Source: JAJPKK01 sp963800215
GTDB lineage: Bacteria > Pseudomonadota > Alphaproteobacteria > Rhizobiales > Xanthobacteraceae
Direction of reading: 5' to 3'
DNA length: 64,000 bases
Assembly (NCBI GenBank): GCA_963800215.1
Contig: CAWCZY010000007.1
Coordinates: 496,001 to 560,000 of the forward strand
Shown here: piece after piece, positions 62,905 to 64,000 of the stretch
How the letters are laid out: each line of letters opens with the position of its first letter
Numbering within the stretch: position 1 is the stretch's first letter
Program-made: the position numbers and the translations under genes
The notes under the pieces: generated by a model
What the model was told of the DNA's origin: nothing
What the model saw: only the letters and a program-made list of their open reading frames with translations
The model's database searches: none

Positions 62905-63928
62905 GTGCCCCTCAGTCCCCTGTTGCGTCCCCTGTTGCGTCCCCTGCTGCGCACCCTGTTGGCCCTCGGCCTCGTCGCGACGTTCCTGGCCGCCCCGTGC
63001 TCCGGTGCATCCGCCAAGGGCACCGGCCTGATTTTCGTCAGCAACGAGAAGACCAACAACATCATCGTCATCGATCCCAAGACCAATAAGGTGGTGAAGG
63101 ATCTGAGAACGTCGAGGCGGCCGCGCGACATGCATTTCAGCGCCGATCATACCAAGCTCTACGTCGCCTGCGGTGACGACGACGTGATCGACATCATCGA
63201 TGTCGCCAAGCTCGAGGTGATCGGCAAGCTCACGACCGGATCGAGCCCCGAGACCTTCGGCATCGACGAGAAGCGGCGACGCATCTACGTCTCCAACGAG
63301 GAAGGCTCTTCCCTGTCGGTCATCGACATGGACCAGAACATCATCATCCAGGAAATCCCCACCGGCGCCGAGCCCGAAGGGGTGTTCATCAGCGAGGACG
63401 GCCATTTCGTCTATGTGACCTCCGAGGTGGGCGACCTCGTCCATCTCATCGATGCCGACAGCGGCAACGTGGTGCAGGACGTGGTGGTGGGCACCCGCCC
63501 GCGCCGGTTCGCCGCGACGCCCGACGGCAAGGAGCTGTGGGTGTCGACCGAATTGTCCGGCGAGGTCTACATCATCGACCGCAAGAGCTTCACCGTCGAA
63601 GGCAAGATCGAGTTCCTGCCGCCGGGCATGCGCAAGACCGACGTGACCCCGGTCGATCTGCAAGATCACCAAGGACGGCAAGACCGCCTACGTCACCCTC
63701 GGCCACGCCGCCCATGTCGCGGTGGTCGACGTCGCCACCCGCAAGGTCCTGAGCTACATCCTGGTCGGCAAGCGGTCCTGGGGCCTGGGTATGTCGCGCG
63801 ACGAAAAGACGCTGTACGTCGCCAACGGTTTCGGCGACGACGTCACCATCATCGACCTGAATACGCGCAAGGCCGTCATATCGATCCCGGTCGGCCGCAT
63901 TCCCTGGGGCGTGGTGATCGATGACTAG
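62905..63928 (+). CDS. PQQ-dependent catabolism-associated YVTN beta-propeller protein, one frameshift
   Basis: About 340 residues after removal of one base near 63660, giving TPVDLKITKDGKTAYVTLGH. A signal segment (RTLLALGLVATFLAAPCSGA) precedes seven propeller blades of the YVTN type (RIYVSNEEGSSLSVID, HFVYVTSEVGDLVHLID, LYVANGFGDDVTIIDL). Such proteins accompany PQQ dehydrogenases and the ABC genes upstream; they are periplasmic. Start GTG with AGAGAA upstream. Confidence 0.88.
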
Positions 63929-63955
63929 CGCCGATTTTGATCGCCGGAAATCACT

Positions 63956-64000
63956 TGTGGGGTGGGCAAAGCCAACGGGTCCCGCCTTCGGCCGGCCCGA
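63956..64000. repeat. start of a GTGGGGTGGGCAAAG palindromic repeat at the window edge
   Basis: TGTGGGGTGGGCAAAGCC resembles one arm of the repeat at 40461-40542. The other arm lies beyond the window, if present. Confidence 0.4.

Overview
The window looks like the chromosome of a GC-rich alphaproteobacterium of the Hyphomicrobiales, probably Bradyrhizobiaceae/Xanthobacteraceae-like. This is inferred from gene content (many Bug-type tripartite tricarboxylate transporter receptors, several quinoprotein dehydrogenases, polyamine-type ABC transport) and from short palindromic repeats of the kind scattered through Bradyrhizobium and Rhodopseudomonas genomes. No rRNA, tRNA, CRISPR array, insertion sequence or phage gene was recognised.

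Left part (0-20 kb): a zinc-ribbon protein, a Rieske ferredoxin and an LplT-Aas type lysophospholipid recycling fusion; a tandem array of four related tripartite-transporter receptors, two intact and two damaged; a phosphate-binding PstS without its ABC partners and an MFS carrier; then a minus-strand catabolic block (receptor remnant, cytochrome c, Tat-exported thiamine-diphosphate enzyme, amidohydrolase, Tat-exported DsrE-like protein, two-domain VOC protein, TctA, TctB) with a divergent receptor gene.

Middle part (21-42 kb): an Hsp70-like ATPase, a complete polyamine-type ABC importer (ATPase, binding protein, two permeases), a hydantoin/Asp-Glu racemase, a GNAT acetyltransferase, a PLP amino-acid decarboxylase, CutA, NAD kinase, a PhoD-like phosphatase, a metallo-beta-lactamase-fold protein, a large KAP P-loop NTPase with a Clp-N-like N terminus, nicotinate phosphoribosyltransferase and a GlcG/HbpS-type protein.

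Right part (42-64 kb): a periplasmic redox region. It holds two exported pentapeptide-repeat proteins with a CxxC head, two paralogous cytochromes c, two paralogous copies of an unrecognised exported protein, a NosR-like flavin/iron-sulfur membrane protein followed by its probable flavin transferase ApbE, and three tandem PQQ alcohol dehydrogenases with the Asp-x-Asp motif of lanthanide-dependent enzymes. At the right end are the ABC ATPase and beta-propeller genes typical of PQQ-linked catabolism loci. Embedded in it are two transglutaminase-like genes with an N-formylglutamate amidohydrolase, and a three-gene MotA/ExbB-type operon with unusual partners. The simplest reading is alcohol or aldehyde oxidation in the periplasm, with cytochrome c and flavin/Fe-S electron transfer.

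About fifteen otherwise well-conserved genes are split by frameshifts, and most are repaired by removing exactly one base. This looks more like residual assembly error than biology, so boundaries for these genes are given as frame-corrected extents.
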